Source of the DNA: Rhodoluna sp.
Lineage (GTDB): Bacteria > Actinomycetota > Actinomycetes > Actinomycetales > Microbacteriaceae
Reading direction: 5' to 3'
NCBI GenBank assembly: GCA_024641095.1
Contig: JAHEDR010000001.1
Span: 260,387-324,386 of the forward strand
DNA length: 64,000 bases
In this document: piece after piece, positions 29,712-38,964 of the stretch
How positions within the stretch are numbered: position 1 is the stretch's first letter
How the letters are laid out: the number at the start of each line of letters is the position of its first letter
The notes under the pieces: generated by a model
The model's input: only the letters and a program-made list of their open reading frames with translations
The model's database searches: none
What the model was told of the DNA's origin: nothing
Program-made: the position numbers and the translations under genes

Positions 29712-29838
29712 ATTTGCTGGCTCTGCAGGCATTCCGACTTTCGAGGAATCGATCACGGTTGCGGGTCAGCGCTGGATTTTCACCAACTTCCCCTGCAGAA
29801 AGCAAAATCAGTTGGCTTTTGACCAACACGGTAAATCT
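29712..29838 (-). promoter_or_regulatory. Cobalamin riboswitch
   Basis: Minus strand: ...CTGCAGGGGAAGTTGGTGAAAATCCAGCGCTGACCCGCAACCGTGATCG...AGTCGGAATGCCTGCAG; B12-box core GGTGAAAATCC-GCGCTGACCCGCAACCGTGA, and CTGCAGG/CCTGCAG pairing. Confidence 0.93.
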
Positions 29839-29851
29839 ACCTGCTTATGAG

Positions 29852-30601
29852 CTAGGGAAGCGGGAGGCTCTTGCCTACGAGAGCGTAGCCAACAAACGAA
29901 ACCGTATCTAATAAGAAGTGCGCCAAAACCAGCGGCATTACTCGGCCCCATCGTTTATAGAGCCAGCCAAATACCAGGCCCATTACAAAGTTGCCCACGA
30001 AGCCGGCGAAGCCCTGGTACAAGTGATAGCTGCCTCTGAGTGCGGCACTGATAACAAGCACAGCTCTGCTGCTTAGCCCAAGTTTTTCGAGGCGGTCAAA
30101 AAGGTAGCCCACCACCAAGACCTCTTCAACCAGCGCGGCTTTTACTGCAGCGAGCAACAAAACTGGCACCGCCCACCAGTAATCGGGCAATTCTGCCGGA
30201 ACAATTTTGGAAGACAGCCCCAGAACTCGCGCACCTATATAGAGGGCTAAACCTGGCACCCCAATAGCTGAGGCCAGCAAAAGGCCCCTTGGAGCCCAGA
30301 AACCCGGTGTTTTGAAGCTTAAACCCAGCAGTTTGAAGGGGTTTTGATTGGTTTGCCACAGTAAATAAAGAGCCAAAGCCACCGGCGCCAAGCCAAAAGC
30401 CACCGAAAGCAGTTGATAGGTCAGATCTAGCCATTCGGCACGGGCCATTGAGCCATTTATCTTGGTGACCTGGGCACCCAAGCCAGCAGGGGCCAAAAGC
30501 TTAGATATAAGGGAAACCACAGAGTAAACCGCCGATGCCCCAAGACTCAGGGCAAAAACGATCAAAATCTCTATAAAAAGCGGCTTACGGGCGGTCTTCA
30601 A
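29852..30601 (-). CDS. CPBP family intramembrane metalloprotease
   Basis: AALVEEVLVVGYLFDRL, RGSYHLYQGFAGFVGNFVMGLVFGWLYKRWGRVMPLVLAHFLLD; TTG start at 30601 inferred. Confidence 0.88.
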   Translation of the reverse strand: MKTARKPLFIEILIVFALSLGASAVYSVVSLISKLLAPAGLGAQVTKINGSMARAEWLDLTYQLLSVAFGLAPVALALYLLWQTNQNPFKLLGLSFKTPGFWAPRGLLLASAIGVPGLALYIGARVLGLSSKIVPAELPDYWWAVPVLLLAAVKAALVEEVLVVGYLFDRLEKLGLSSRAVLVISAALRGSYHLYQGFAGFVGNFVMGLVFGWLYKRWGRVMPLVLAHFLLDTVSFVGYALVGKSLPLP

Positions 30602-30956
30602 TTGAACATTCCTTGGTTCCACCGGGCAATCGGTGTCTATTTTTAGCAATCCAACGGTAAACCAAGGCTGAAACCGGCCCAAATGCCCTGATCAAAGCAC
30701 CGATAATTCGCCAGCCCAATGCGGGTTGATTGGTGAATAACCAGGCCACAGCAAGGTGACCGCCCAGGTGGTTCTGCCCATCAACTAACCAAACCTTGGC
30801 TTGAACCTCGGCAAGTGAAAGTTGGTATTCGGTCAAATCAACATTTTGATAAGCCGCGTATCGTGGCATGGCTTTTAGGTGATTGATTGCCCAAAGCAAG
30901 CTGTTTTTGCAAAATGCGCAATCCCCGTCATAGATAAGGAGTGCGCCGGCATTCAT
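30585..30956 (-). CDS. DCC family thiol-disulfide oxidoreductase (DUF393)
   Basis: LLIYDGDCAFCKNSLLWA motif. Confidence 0.9.
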   Translation of the reverse strand: MNAGALLIYDGDCAFCKNSLLWAINHLKAMPRYAAYQNVDLTEYQLSLAEVQAKVWLVDGQNHLGGHLAVAWLFTNQPALGWRIIGALIRAFGPVSALVYRWIAKNRHRLPGGTKECSIEDRP

Positions 30957-31062
30957 AGTTTGAGCATACGGTCAACGGCAGATTAATCATTGGAATGTTT
31001 CGATACGGATAATTTTGCGAAATTGAAACAAAAATTCTTTTCTAATCGCTTAGAGTGAATCG

Positions 31063-32016
31063 GTGTTCAGCAAAGAGGCTAAGAAAACTAGCGCCGGCAG
31101 AAGTCCGCGCGAGTTAGCGTGGCGCCGCTTTAAGAGCAACAAGGTTGCAATACCTTCTCTAGTTGCCGTAAGCATCATTATTGGTGCAGTTGTCTTTGCC
31201 CCTCAGGTCTGTGACCTTCTTGGAATTTCCCCCGATATTCGCGACGAAGCTTCAATTGATGCACGTGGCCAGGTAGTTGGGGATTGGGGTGGCATTAGTG
31301 CCAAACACCCACTTGGTGTAGTTCCGGGAATCGGCTACGACGTTCTAGCCAGACTTCTTTATGGTGCACGCATCTCATTCTTGATTGCCCTGATGGCAAC
31401 ACTCGCCAGCGTTGGCGTAGGAATGCTCTTGGGAATGCTTTCTGGTTATTTCCGTGGGCGTGTAGATGGCGTTATTGGAAGATTCACAGACTTCCTACTT
31501 GCGTTCCCATCGTTCTTCATGATTCTTGCGCTTAGTGCACCAATGATTCAGCGAATCGAGATGTCGGGCATTGCTCACGACAACGATGCTCGCATTCTTT
31601 ACCTAATTACGATCCTCGCGGTATTTGGTTGGCCATACCTGTCGAGGATCATTCGTTCACAGGTGCTTTCGCTTCGCGAGCGTGACTTCGTGCTTTCTGC
31701 TCGTGCACTGGGTGCTTCAAACAGTCGCATTATTTTCAAAGAAATTTTGCCGAACGTTTGGACTCCGGTAATTGTTTACATGTCGCTCACATTGCCTGGC
31801 TATTTGACCGCAGAGGCTGTGTTCTCTTACTTGGGCATTGGTGTTCAGCCGCCAACACCTACCTGGGGTTTGATGATTGCCGACTCAACCAAATTCATCA
31901 TCAACGAACCTACTTACTTTTTCATCCCATCGCTTTCTCTAATCCTCGTTGTGTTGGTTTTCAACCTTCTCGGCGATGCTTTGAGAGATGCTCTTGACCC
32001 TAAGAGCGAAAACTAG
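31063..32016 (+). CDS. Oligopeptide ABC transporter permease (OppC-like)
   Basis: BPD_transp_1 features; ARALGASNSRIIFKEILPNVWTPVIV EAA motif. Confidence 0.92.
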   Translation: MFSKEAKKTSAGRSPRELAWRRFKSNKVAIPSLVAVSIIIGAVVFAPQVCDLLGISPDIRDEASIDARGQVVGDWGGISAKHPLGVVPGIGYDVLARLLYGARISFLIALMATLASVGVGMLLGMLSGYFRGRVDGVIGRFTDFLLAFPSFFMILALSAPMIQRIEMSGIAHDNDARILYLITILAVFGWPYLSRIIRSQVLSLRERDFVLSARALGASNSRIIFKEILPNVWTPVIVYMSLTLPGYLTAEAVFSYLGIGVQPPTPTWGLMIADSTKFIINEPTYFFIPSLSLILVVLVFNLLGDALRDALDPKSEN

Positions 32017-32018
32017 AC

Positions 32019-32037
32019 TTACCTCCTTTTGAGGTAA
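32019..32037 (+). promoter_or_regulatory. Intercistronic stem-loop upstream of oppA
   Basis: TTACCTCcttttGAGGTAA, perfect 7-bp arms. Confidence 0.55.
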
Positions 32038-32075
32038 AACAAAAAACCGAACATAGAACTCCAAAGGAGGGGGAA

Positions 32076-33830
32076 ATGTTGAAAAGCACCAAGACGCTAA
32101 AGACAACTTTGGCAACCCTTGCAGTGGCAGCGCTTGCTACCGCAGGTCTAACTGGCTGTGCAGCCGGAGCTAACGTAGGTGGAACTCTTACCTACGTAAC
32201 ATTCCAGGACGCATGGACACACGCTGACCCACAGCGTAACTACACCGGTCGCGACATTGCATGGTTTGGTTCATACATGCACCGCACCCTAACCGCATAC
32301 GACCGCGCTGAAGGCGCAGCTGGTTCAGCTGTTGTTCCAGACTTGGCTACCGACACCGGTACCGCGTCAAACGACAACAAGACCTGGACTTTCACCCTTC
32401 GCGATGGTGTTTCGTTTGACGATGGAACCCCAATCACCTGTGAAGACATCAAGTACGGTGTGTCACGCACATTCGCAACTGACGTAATCACCGATGGTCC
32501 TTCTTACGCAATCGGAATGCTTGACATTCCTTCTGCAGCTGATGGCTCTTCTGCTTACAAGGGTCCTTACGCAACTGAAGGCAACGACACCGCTTCTTTC
32601 GACAAGGCAATCACTTGTTCAGAAGACAACAAGACCATTACCTTCAACTTGAAGCGTTCTGTTGGTGACTTCAACTACACCACCACCTACTTATCATTCG
32701 GCCCAGTTCCAAAGGCTGCTGACGACGGTGACCAGTACGACTTGCACCCAGTATCTTCTGGACCATACAAGATCGAGTCTTACAAGGCTAAGGATTCAAT
32801 GGTTCTAGTTCGCAATGAAAACTGGAACAAGGACTCTGACCCACTTCGTGCAACACGTGCGAACCCAGACAAGATTGTTGTTAAGTTTGGTGTTGCTGAA
32901 GAAGTTCGTGACCAGCTGTTGCTAACCGATTCAGACCCAAACACCATGTCTCTAGACGCACTGTTGCCAACTAACTTGCCAACAGTATTCGATGAGACCG
33001 GTAACGTTCTTCCTGCATTCGAAGGCCGTGCTCTAAATGTTTACGACCCTTACGTACGTTTTGCGTTCGTAAACGTAAAGAAGCTTAACTGTCTACCAAT
33101 TCGTCAGGCAATCTACTACGCAAAGGACTTCAACGGTCTAATCACTCTTGCTGGTGGCCAGGCGTTCAACGGTGACCCAGCTGACGGTGCAATCAAGCCT
33201 CTAATGGGTCTTGACTACAAGAAGGTAACTGGTTACGAAGACTGGACTACTTCTCCAAACATCGAGAAGGCAACCGCTCTTATGGCTCAGGCTAAGACTG
33301 AGTGTCCAGACCTTTATGCACGTGCAACTGACAAGAACCGCGGTTTGGTTTACGACATTGCAGATTCAGAGACCAACAAGAAGTCAGCAGCAATCTGGAT
33401 TGACTCTCTTGCTAAGGCTGGAATCGTAATCAAGTTCAACTTCATCGAAGCTGGTTCTTACTACTCAGTAGTAATGGATCCAACCAAGCAGAGCGATCTA
33501 TCAGCTGCTGGTTGGGCTCCGGACTGGGCAAACGCTTCAACTGTTATCCCTGAGTTGTTCACCACCGCTGGTGGTTTCAACTTGACTCAGAACGCTGACG
33601 ACCCTGCATACGCAGAGTTCGAGAAGCTTTCAAACGCTGCTTTGGTTGAATCTGACCGCAAGAAGCAGGGTGAGCAGTGGGCTGCACTGAACCAGTACGT
33701 AATGGACCAGATGTGGATCATCCCTGGCACATTCTCAAAGACACAGGAAATCTGGGGCTCAGGCCTTGGCGGTGTGTTCTTCTGGGAGCCACAGGGTGCA
33801 CCTTCATTCGGTGACATCTACATCAAGTAA
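32076..33830 (+). CDS. Peptide ABC transporter substrate-binding lipoprotein (OppA-like)
   Basis: Lipobox LTGCAAG; SBP_bac_5-type sequence; strong SD aaaggaggggg. Confidence 0.92.
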   Translation: MLKSTKTLKTTLATLAVAALATAGLTGCAAGANVGGTLTYVTFQDAWTHADPQRNYTGRDIAWFGSYMHRTLTAYDRAEGAAGSAVVPDLATDTGTASNDNKTWTFTLRDGVSFDDGTPITCEDIKYGVSRTFATDVITDGPSYAIGMLDIPSAADGSSAYKGPYATEGNDTASFDKAITCSEDNKTITFNLKRSVGDFNYTTTYLSFGPVPKAADDGDQYDLHPVSSGPYKIESYKAKDSMVLVRNENWNKDSDPLRATRANPDKIVVKFGVAEEVRDQLLLTDSDPNTMSLDALLPTNLPTVFDETGNVLPAFEGRALNVYDPYVRFAFVNVKKLNCLPIRQAIYYAKDFNGLITLAGGQAFNGDPADGAIKPLMGLDYKKVTGYEDWTTSPNIEKATALMAQAKTECPDLYARATDKNRGLVYDIADSETNKKSAAIWIDSLAKAGIVIKFNFIEAGSYYSVVMDPTKQSDLSAAGWAPDWANASTVIPELFTTAGGFNLTQNADDPAYAEFEKLSNAALVESDRKKQGEQWAALNQYVMDQMWIIPGTFSKTQEIWGSGLGGVFFWEPQGAPSFGDIYIK

Positions 33831-33847
33831 CAAAATCTGACTGATCT

Positions 33848-33877
33848 GTGGTGTTGGAGGTAAAACTCCAACACCAC
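33848..33877 (+). other. Perfect 12-bp intercistronic stem-loop after oppA
   Basis: GTGGTGTTGGAGgtaaaaCTCCAACACCAC, no U-tract. Confidence 0.85.
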
Positions 33878-33914
33878 GGTAGGTCATCACTCACTAACCA
33901 ATAGAAAGGAATTC

Positions 33915-34919
33915 ATGTCTGGTCTACTTGCCTACGTATCACGCAGACTTGCAGTCACCTTCTTGATTCTGCTTGCGGTTAGCTTTGCCGTTTATCTAAT
34001 TTTTGCTTTCTTGCCGTTTGACCCGGCAACTCTTACTTGCGGTAAAAACTGCAACGACCCAGGCATCATCGAGGCCAATCGCATTCGCCTCGGTTACGAC
34101 AAGCCGTTCTACGAGCAGTACTGGGTATTTATTGTTGGCCTATTTGCGGGCCGCAATTATGGCGAGGGTGCAGCAGCAATTCACTGTGCGGCTCCGTCAT
34201 TCGGTTACTCATTCCAACAGCACGCTTGCGTGACCGATCTAATCGGCGAAGCGTTGCCAGTAACTCTTGCCTTGGCTATTGGGGCCCTAGTTTTGTGGTT
34301 GATTCTTGGAATTGGTCTTGGAGTTCTTTCAGCCAGATTCCGCGGTCGTGTACTAGACACCGCAAGCACAATTTTTGTTTTGATTGGAACTTCTCTTCCA
34401 ACATTCCTAACCGGTTTGATGTTGATCATCTTCGTTGTGATCAAGTGGCACCTGCTGCCTTTCCCCGCTGGCGGATACTCATCTCCATTTGAGGATTTCC
34501 CTGGCTGGTTAAACACCATGATTTTGCCTTGGATTACCTTGGCCTTTGCTTACGCGGCGCTTTACACACGCTTTGTTCGCAGCCAGGTAATTGAAACCTC
34601 AACCGAGGACTACATTCGTACCGCCCGAGCAAAGGGTCTTAGCGAGGGATTGATTCTTGGTAAGCACACCCTTCGTGCAGCCCTTGCGCCAATTGCAACC
34701 ATGGCAGGTTTGGACTTTGCCGGTTTGATGGGTGGAGCAATCTTGACTGAGGCAGTATTCAACCTTCCGGGCCTTGGCCGACTTTCGCTAGGCGCGGTTT
34801 TGGATTACGACTTGCCAATCATTGTTGCCACCACGCTTTTGGCAGCGGCCATCGTGGTCATCATGAACCTGGTGCTAGATCTGGTTTACGCATTCATCGA
34901 CCCAAGAGTGAGGGTCTAA
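33915..34919 (+). CDS. Oligopeptide ABC transporter permease (OppB-like)
   Basis: TARAKGLSEGLILGKHTLRAALAPIATMAGLDFAGLMGGAILTEAVFNLPGLG. Confidence 0.92.
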   Translation: MSGLLAYVSRRLAVTFLILLAVSFAVYLIFAFLPFDPATLTCGKNCNDPGIIEANRIRLGYDKPFYEQYWVFIVGLFAGRNYGEGAAAIHCAAPSFGYSFQQHACVTDLIGEALPVTLALAIGALVLWLILGIGLGVLSARFRGRVLDTASTIFVLIGTSLPTFLTGLMLIIFVVIKWHLLPFPAGGYSSPFEDFPGWLNTMILPWITLAFAYAALYTRFVRSQVIETSTEDYIRTARAKGLSEGLILGKHTLRAALAPIATMAGLDFAGLMGGAILTEAVFNLPGLGRLSLGAVLDYDLPIIVATTLLAAAIVVIMNLVLDLVYAFIDPRVRV

Positions 34920-35917
34920 TGAGTTTGCTTAGTGTTCACGATCTTCGCGTTGAATTCGCGACTCCCGACGGAATCGTAAAAGCCGTTGACGGCATCTCGT
35001 TTGATGTTGAACGCGGCGAGACTCTAGCAATCGTTGGTGAGTCTGGTTCAGGTAAGTCAGTGAGCAATTTGGCTTACATGGGTCTTTTGCCTAAAGGCAA
35101 AACCAAGATCACCGGTTCGGTGACTTTGGAAACCGATAACGGTCCAGTGGAACTCATTGGCATGGAGCCAGAAGACATCCGCAAGATTCGCGGTAAAGAC
35201 ATTGCCATGATCTTCCAAGATCCAATGTCGGCACTGCATCCTTTCTACTCCATCGGCGATCAGCTTGTTGAGGCGCACCAAGCGCACAACAAAGTTGAAA
35301 AATCTGTAAGCCAAGAGCGTGCAATTGAATTGCTGACTCTGGTTGGTGTGGCCGATGCCAAGGAACGTTTGCGCGCCTACCCTCACCAGTTCTCTGGCGG
35401 TATGCGTCAACGAGTAATGATTGCCATGGCGTTGATGAACAACCCATCGGTGTTGATTGCCGACGAGCCAACCACTGCACTTGATGTGACCGTGCAGGCG
35501 CAAATTTTGAAGTTGATTGCTGACCTGCAAAAGAAATTCAAGATGGCAGTAATTTTGATTACTCACGACCTTGGTGTTGTTGCTGGTGCTGCTGACCGTG
35601 TAAACGTAATGTACGCCGGAAAACTTGTTGAGAGTGCTTCGGTAGATGAGCTTTATGCAAAACCAAAGATGCCTTACACGGTTGGCCTACTTGGTTCAGT
35701 GCCACGCATGGACCGCCCCCACGAGGATCGTCTAACTGCAATTCCTGGTCAGCCACCATCACTTATGAAGCTAAGCGGTGGTTGTGCATTTGCACCGCGC
35801 TGTACTCGCAAGAGTGAGGTGCCTGGCAACAAGTGTGAGACCACCTCGCCAGAGCTGATTCAAATTTCTACCGGCCACTACAGCCGATGTCATCTGTATG
35901 AAGGAAAGACCAAGTGA
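34919..35917 (+). CDS. Oligopeptide ABC transporter ATP-binding protein (OppD-like)
   Basis: GESGSGKS Walker A, QFSGGMRQRVMIAMAL, C-terminal oligopeptide domain. Confidence 0.93.
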   Translation: MSLLSVHDLRVEFATPDGIVKAVDGISFDVERGETLAIVGESGSGKSVSNLAYMGLLPKGKTKITGSVTLETDNGPVELIGMEPEDIRKIRGKDIAMIFQDPMSALHPFYSIGDQLVEAHQAHNKVEKSVSQERAIELLTLVGVADAKERLRAYPHQFSGGMRQRVMIAMALMNNPSVLIADEPTTALDVTVQAQILKLIADLQKKFKMAVILITHDLGVVAGAADRVNVMYAGKLVESASVDELYAKPKMPYTVGLLGSVPRMDRPHEDRLTAIPGQPPSLMKLSGGCAFAPRCTRKSEVPGNKCETTSPELIQISTGHYSRCHLYEGKTK

Positions 35918-36888
35918 GCGAGCCGCTATTAGAGGTCACCAATCTCGAAAAGTTTTTTCCGGTTTCTGGTCCGGGAATGTTCTCGCGCGAGCGCGGCACA
36001 AACAAGGCAGTAAATGGTCTTAGTTTTACTTTGAAGCAAGGGGAGACCCTTGGCCTGGTGGGCGAATCTGGTTGCGGTAAGTCAACTGCTGGGCGCACCG
36101 TTTTGAAGTTGTACGACCCAACCTCGGGTTCAATCAAGTTTGAGGGCGAAGAAATCGCCGATTACTCACCGCGCAAGATGAAACCGCTGCGCACGCAAAT
36201 GCAGATGATCTTCCAAGATCCACAGGCTTCGCTAAACCCGCGCCAAACCGTTGGTGCAATCATTTCTGCCTCATACGAAGTTCACAAGATCAAGCCAGAA
36301 GGCGGAGTAAAAACTGCCGTGCAGGATCTGCTCGAACGAGTTGGTCTGAGTGCCGAGCACTTTGATCGCTACCCACACGAGTTCTCTGGTGGTCAACGTC
36401 AGCGCATTGGTATTGCTCGAGCCTTGGCGCTAAAGCCAAAATTCATCGTTTGTGACGAGCCAGTTTCTGCGCTGGACGTTTCAATCCAGGCACAGGTGGT
36501 CAACCTGCTCAGTGATTTGCGTGATGACTTTGGACTTTCATACCTGTTCATCGCACATGACCTATCGGTTGTTCAGCACATTGCAGACCGTGTAGCGGTT
36601 ATGTACCTGGGCAAAATCATGGAAATTGCGCCAACCAGCTCTATCTACACAGCGCCTCATCACCCATATACAAAGGCGCTTTTGTCTGCTGTTCCTATTC
36701 CAGATCCAAAACTGGAGCGCAAACGAGAGCAAATTGTGCTCAGCGGTGAGCTGCCAAGCCCTATGAAACCGCCAACTGGCTGTGTTTTCAGCACCCGATG
36801 CTGGAAGGCGCAGGCCAAGTGTTTCACTGAGGAACCACAACTTCGCAAGGTTGAATCCAGCGAGGTTGCGTGTCATTTCCCTGAGTAA
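35914..36888 (+). CDS. Oligopeptide ABC transporter ATP-binding protein (OppF-like)
   Basis: GESGCGKST, EFSGGQRQRIGIARAL, CVFSTRCWKAQAKC. Confidence 0.93.
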   Translation: MSEPLLEVTNLEKFFPVSGPGMFSRERGTNKAVNGLSFTLKQGETLGLVGESGCGKSTAGRTVLKLYDPTSGSIKFEGEEIADYSPRKMKPLRTQMQMIFQDPQASLNPRQTVGAIISASYEVHKIKPEGGVKTAVQDLLERVGLSAEHFDRYPHEFSGGQRQRIGIARALALKPKFIVCDEPVSALDVSIQAQVVNLLSDLRDDFGLSYLFIAHDLSVVQHIADRVAVMYLGKIMEIAPTSSIYTAPHHPYTKALLSAVPIPDPKLERKREQIVLSGELPSPMKPPTGCVFSTRCWKAQAKCFTEEPQLRKVESSEVACHFPE

Positions 36889-36993
36889 AAAGGTAGACTG
36901 ACAGGGCAGGGGCTCAAAGATGCAGTTCTGCACCCCCTAAGTAATCAATTTATGTGCCATTTATTTTGGCGCGCTCACAATGAGGATGTTCCT

Positions 36994-38907
36994 ATGGCTC
37001 AGGCCACCAGAGATGACTTGCGCAATGTCGCAATCGTTGCCCACGTAGACCACGGTAAGACCACTTTGGTTGATGCCATGCTTCGCCAAACCGGTTCATT
37101 CAGCGAACACGCTGCAGTGGGCGAGCGCGTAATGGACTCAGGTGACCTTGAGCGCGAAAAGGGAATTACCATTCTTGCCAAGAACACCGCGATTGCCTAC
37201 AAGGGCGATCGCTCGGGTGGCAAAGAAATCACAATCAACGTTATTGACACTCCAGGTCACGCCGACTTCGGTGGTGAGGTTGAGCGTGGTCTTTCAATGG
37301 TTGATGGCGTTGTACTTTTGGTTGACGCATCTGAAGGCCCACTTCCACAGACTCGTTTCGTGCTTCGCAAGGCTCTTGAAGCCAAGCTGCCAGTTATCTT
37401 GTTGGTTAACAAGACTGACCGTACCGATGCTCGTATTGACGAAGTAGTTGAAGAGACTCACGACCTTTTGCTTGGTCTTGCAGAAGACCTTCACGACTCA
37501 GTTCCAGACCTAGACATTGATGGAATTCTTGAACTTCCAATCATTTACGCTTCAGGCCGTGCAGGTATTGCATCACTTACCAAGCCAGCCGACGGCACTT
37601 TGCCAGAGGGCGAAAACCTAGAGCCTCTATTCGGCGCAATCATGGAATTCATTCCAGCGCCTAAGTACGACGACGAAGCTCCTCTTCAGGCACACGTAAC
37701 CAACCTTGACGCATCACCATTCTTGGGACGTCTTGCATTGCTACGTATTTTCAACGGAACTCTTAAGAAGGGTCAGCAGGTTGCTTGGGTTCGTCAAGAC
37801 GGAACCACTCAAACCGTAAAGATCACCGAACTTCTAAAGACCAAGGCGCTTGAGCGTTTCCCAACCGAGGAAGCTAACCCTGGTGACATCGTTGCGGTTG
37901 CGGGTATTGAAGAGATCACCATTGGTGAAACTCTTGCCGACCCTAACGATGTTCGTCCGTTGCCAATGATTACTGTTGACGACCCTGCAATCTCGATGAC
38001 CATTGGTATCAACACCTCACCAATGGCTGGTCGCGTAAAAGGTGCAAAGGTAACCGCGCGTTTGGTTAAGGACCGTCTAGACAAGGAACTTATCGGTAAC
38101 GTGTCAATCAAGGTTCTACCTACCGAGCGTCCAGACGCTTGGGAAGTTCAGGGCCGTGGTGAACTTGCTCTTGCAATTTTGGTTGAGCAGATGCGTCGCG
38201 AAGGTTACGAACTAACCGTTGGTAAGCCTCAGGTAGTTACCAAGCGCATTGACGGCAAGCTTCACGAACCATTCGAAGACTTGACCATTGACGTTCCAGA
38301 AGAATTCTTGGGTGCAATGACTCAGCTGCTTGCTTCTCGCAAGGGTCAGATGACCAACATGGTTGCCAACGCAACTGGTTGGACTCGCATGGAGTTCCGT
38401 GTTCCTAGCCGTGGTCTTATTGGTTTCCGTACTGAGTTCCTAACTCAGACCAAGGGAACCGGTATCGCAAACGCAATCTCAGCTGGTTACGACGCATGGG
38501 CTGGTGAAATTGTTACTCGTAACAACGGTTCGCTAATCGCAGACCGCGCGGGTGTAGTAACTCCGTTCGCAATGATTGGTCTTCAGGAGCGCGGTTCATT
38601 CTTCGTTCAGCCAACCAGCGAGGTTTACGCAGGTATGGTCGTGGGCGAGAACTCACGTGCCGACGATATGGACATCAACATCACCAAGGAAAAGAAGCTC
38701 ACCAACATGCGTGCAGCGTCTTCTGATGAATTCCAGTCGCTAACCCCACCACGCACCCTTTCATTGGAAGAGTGTCTGGAGTTTGCCCGTGAAGACGAGT
38801 GTGTTGAGGTAACCCCTGAAGCAACCCGTATTCGCAAGGTAGAGCTTGATGCAAACGTTCGTGCTCGCCTGTATTCACAGCGCAAGAACGCTAGCGAAAA
38901 GAACTAA
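36994..38907 (+). CDS. typA: Translational GTPase TypA/BipA
   Basis: RNVAIVAHVDHGKTTLVDAMLRQTG, ERGITILAKNTA-type motif, full length. Confidence 0.96.
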   Translation: MAQATRDDLRNVAIVAHVDHGKTTLVDAMLRQTGSFSEHAAVGERVMDSGDLEREKGITILAKNTAIAYKGDRSGGKEITINVIDTPGHADFGGEVERGLSMVDGVVLLVDASEGPLPQTRFVLRKALEAKLPVILLVNKTDRTDARIDEVVEETHDLLLGLAEDLHDSVPDLDIDGILELPIIYASGRAGIASLTKPADGTLPEGENLEPLFGAIMEFIPAPKYDDEAPLQAHVTNLDASPFLGRLALLRIFNGTLKKGQQVAWVRQDGTTQTVKITELLKTKALERFPTEEANPGDIVAVAGIEEITIGETLADPNDVRPLPMITVDDPAISMTIGINTSPMAGRVKGAKVTARLVKDRLDKELIGNVSIKVLPTERPDAWEVQGRGELALAILVEQMRREGYELTVGKPQVVTKRIDGKLHEPFEDLTIDVPEEFLGAMTQLLASRKGQMTNMVANATGWTRMEFRVPSRGLIGFRTEFLTQTKGTGIANAISAGYDAWAGEIVTRNNGSLIADRAGVVTPFAMIGLQERGSFFVQPTSEVYAGMVVGENSRADDMDINITKEKKLTNMRAASSDEFQSLTPPRTLSLEECLEFAREDECVEVTPEATRIRKVELDANVRARLYSQRKNASEKN

Positions 38908-38919
38908 TAGTTTCTATTC

Positions 38920-38949
38920 AAAACCCCCAGCCTTAGGTTGGGGGTTTTG
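38920..38949 (+). terminator. Intrinsic terminator after typA
   Basis: AAAACCCCCAgccttaggTTGGGGGTTTTGTTCT. Confidence 0.88.
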
Positions 38950-38964
38950 TTCTAAAGTTGAGTC

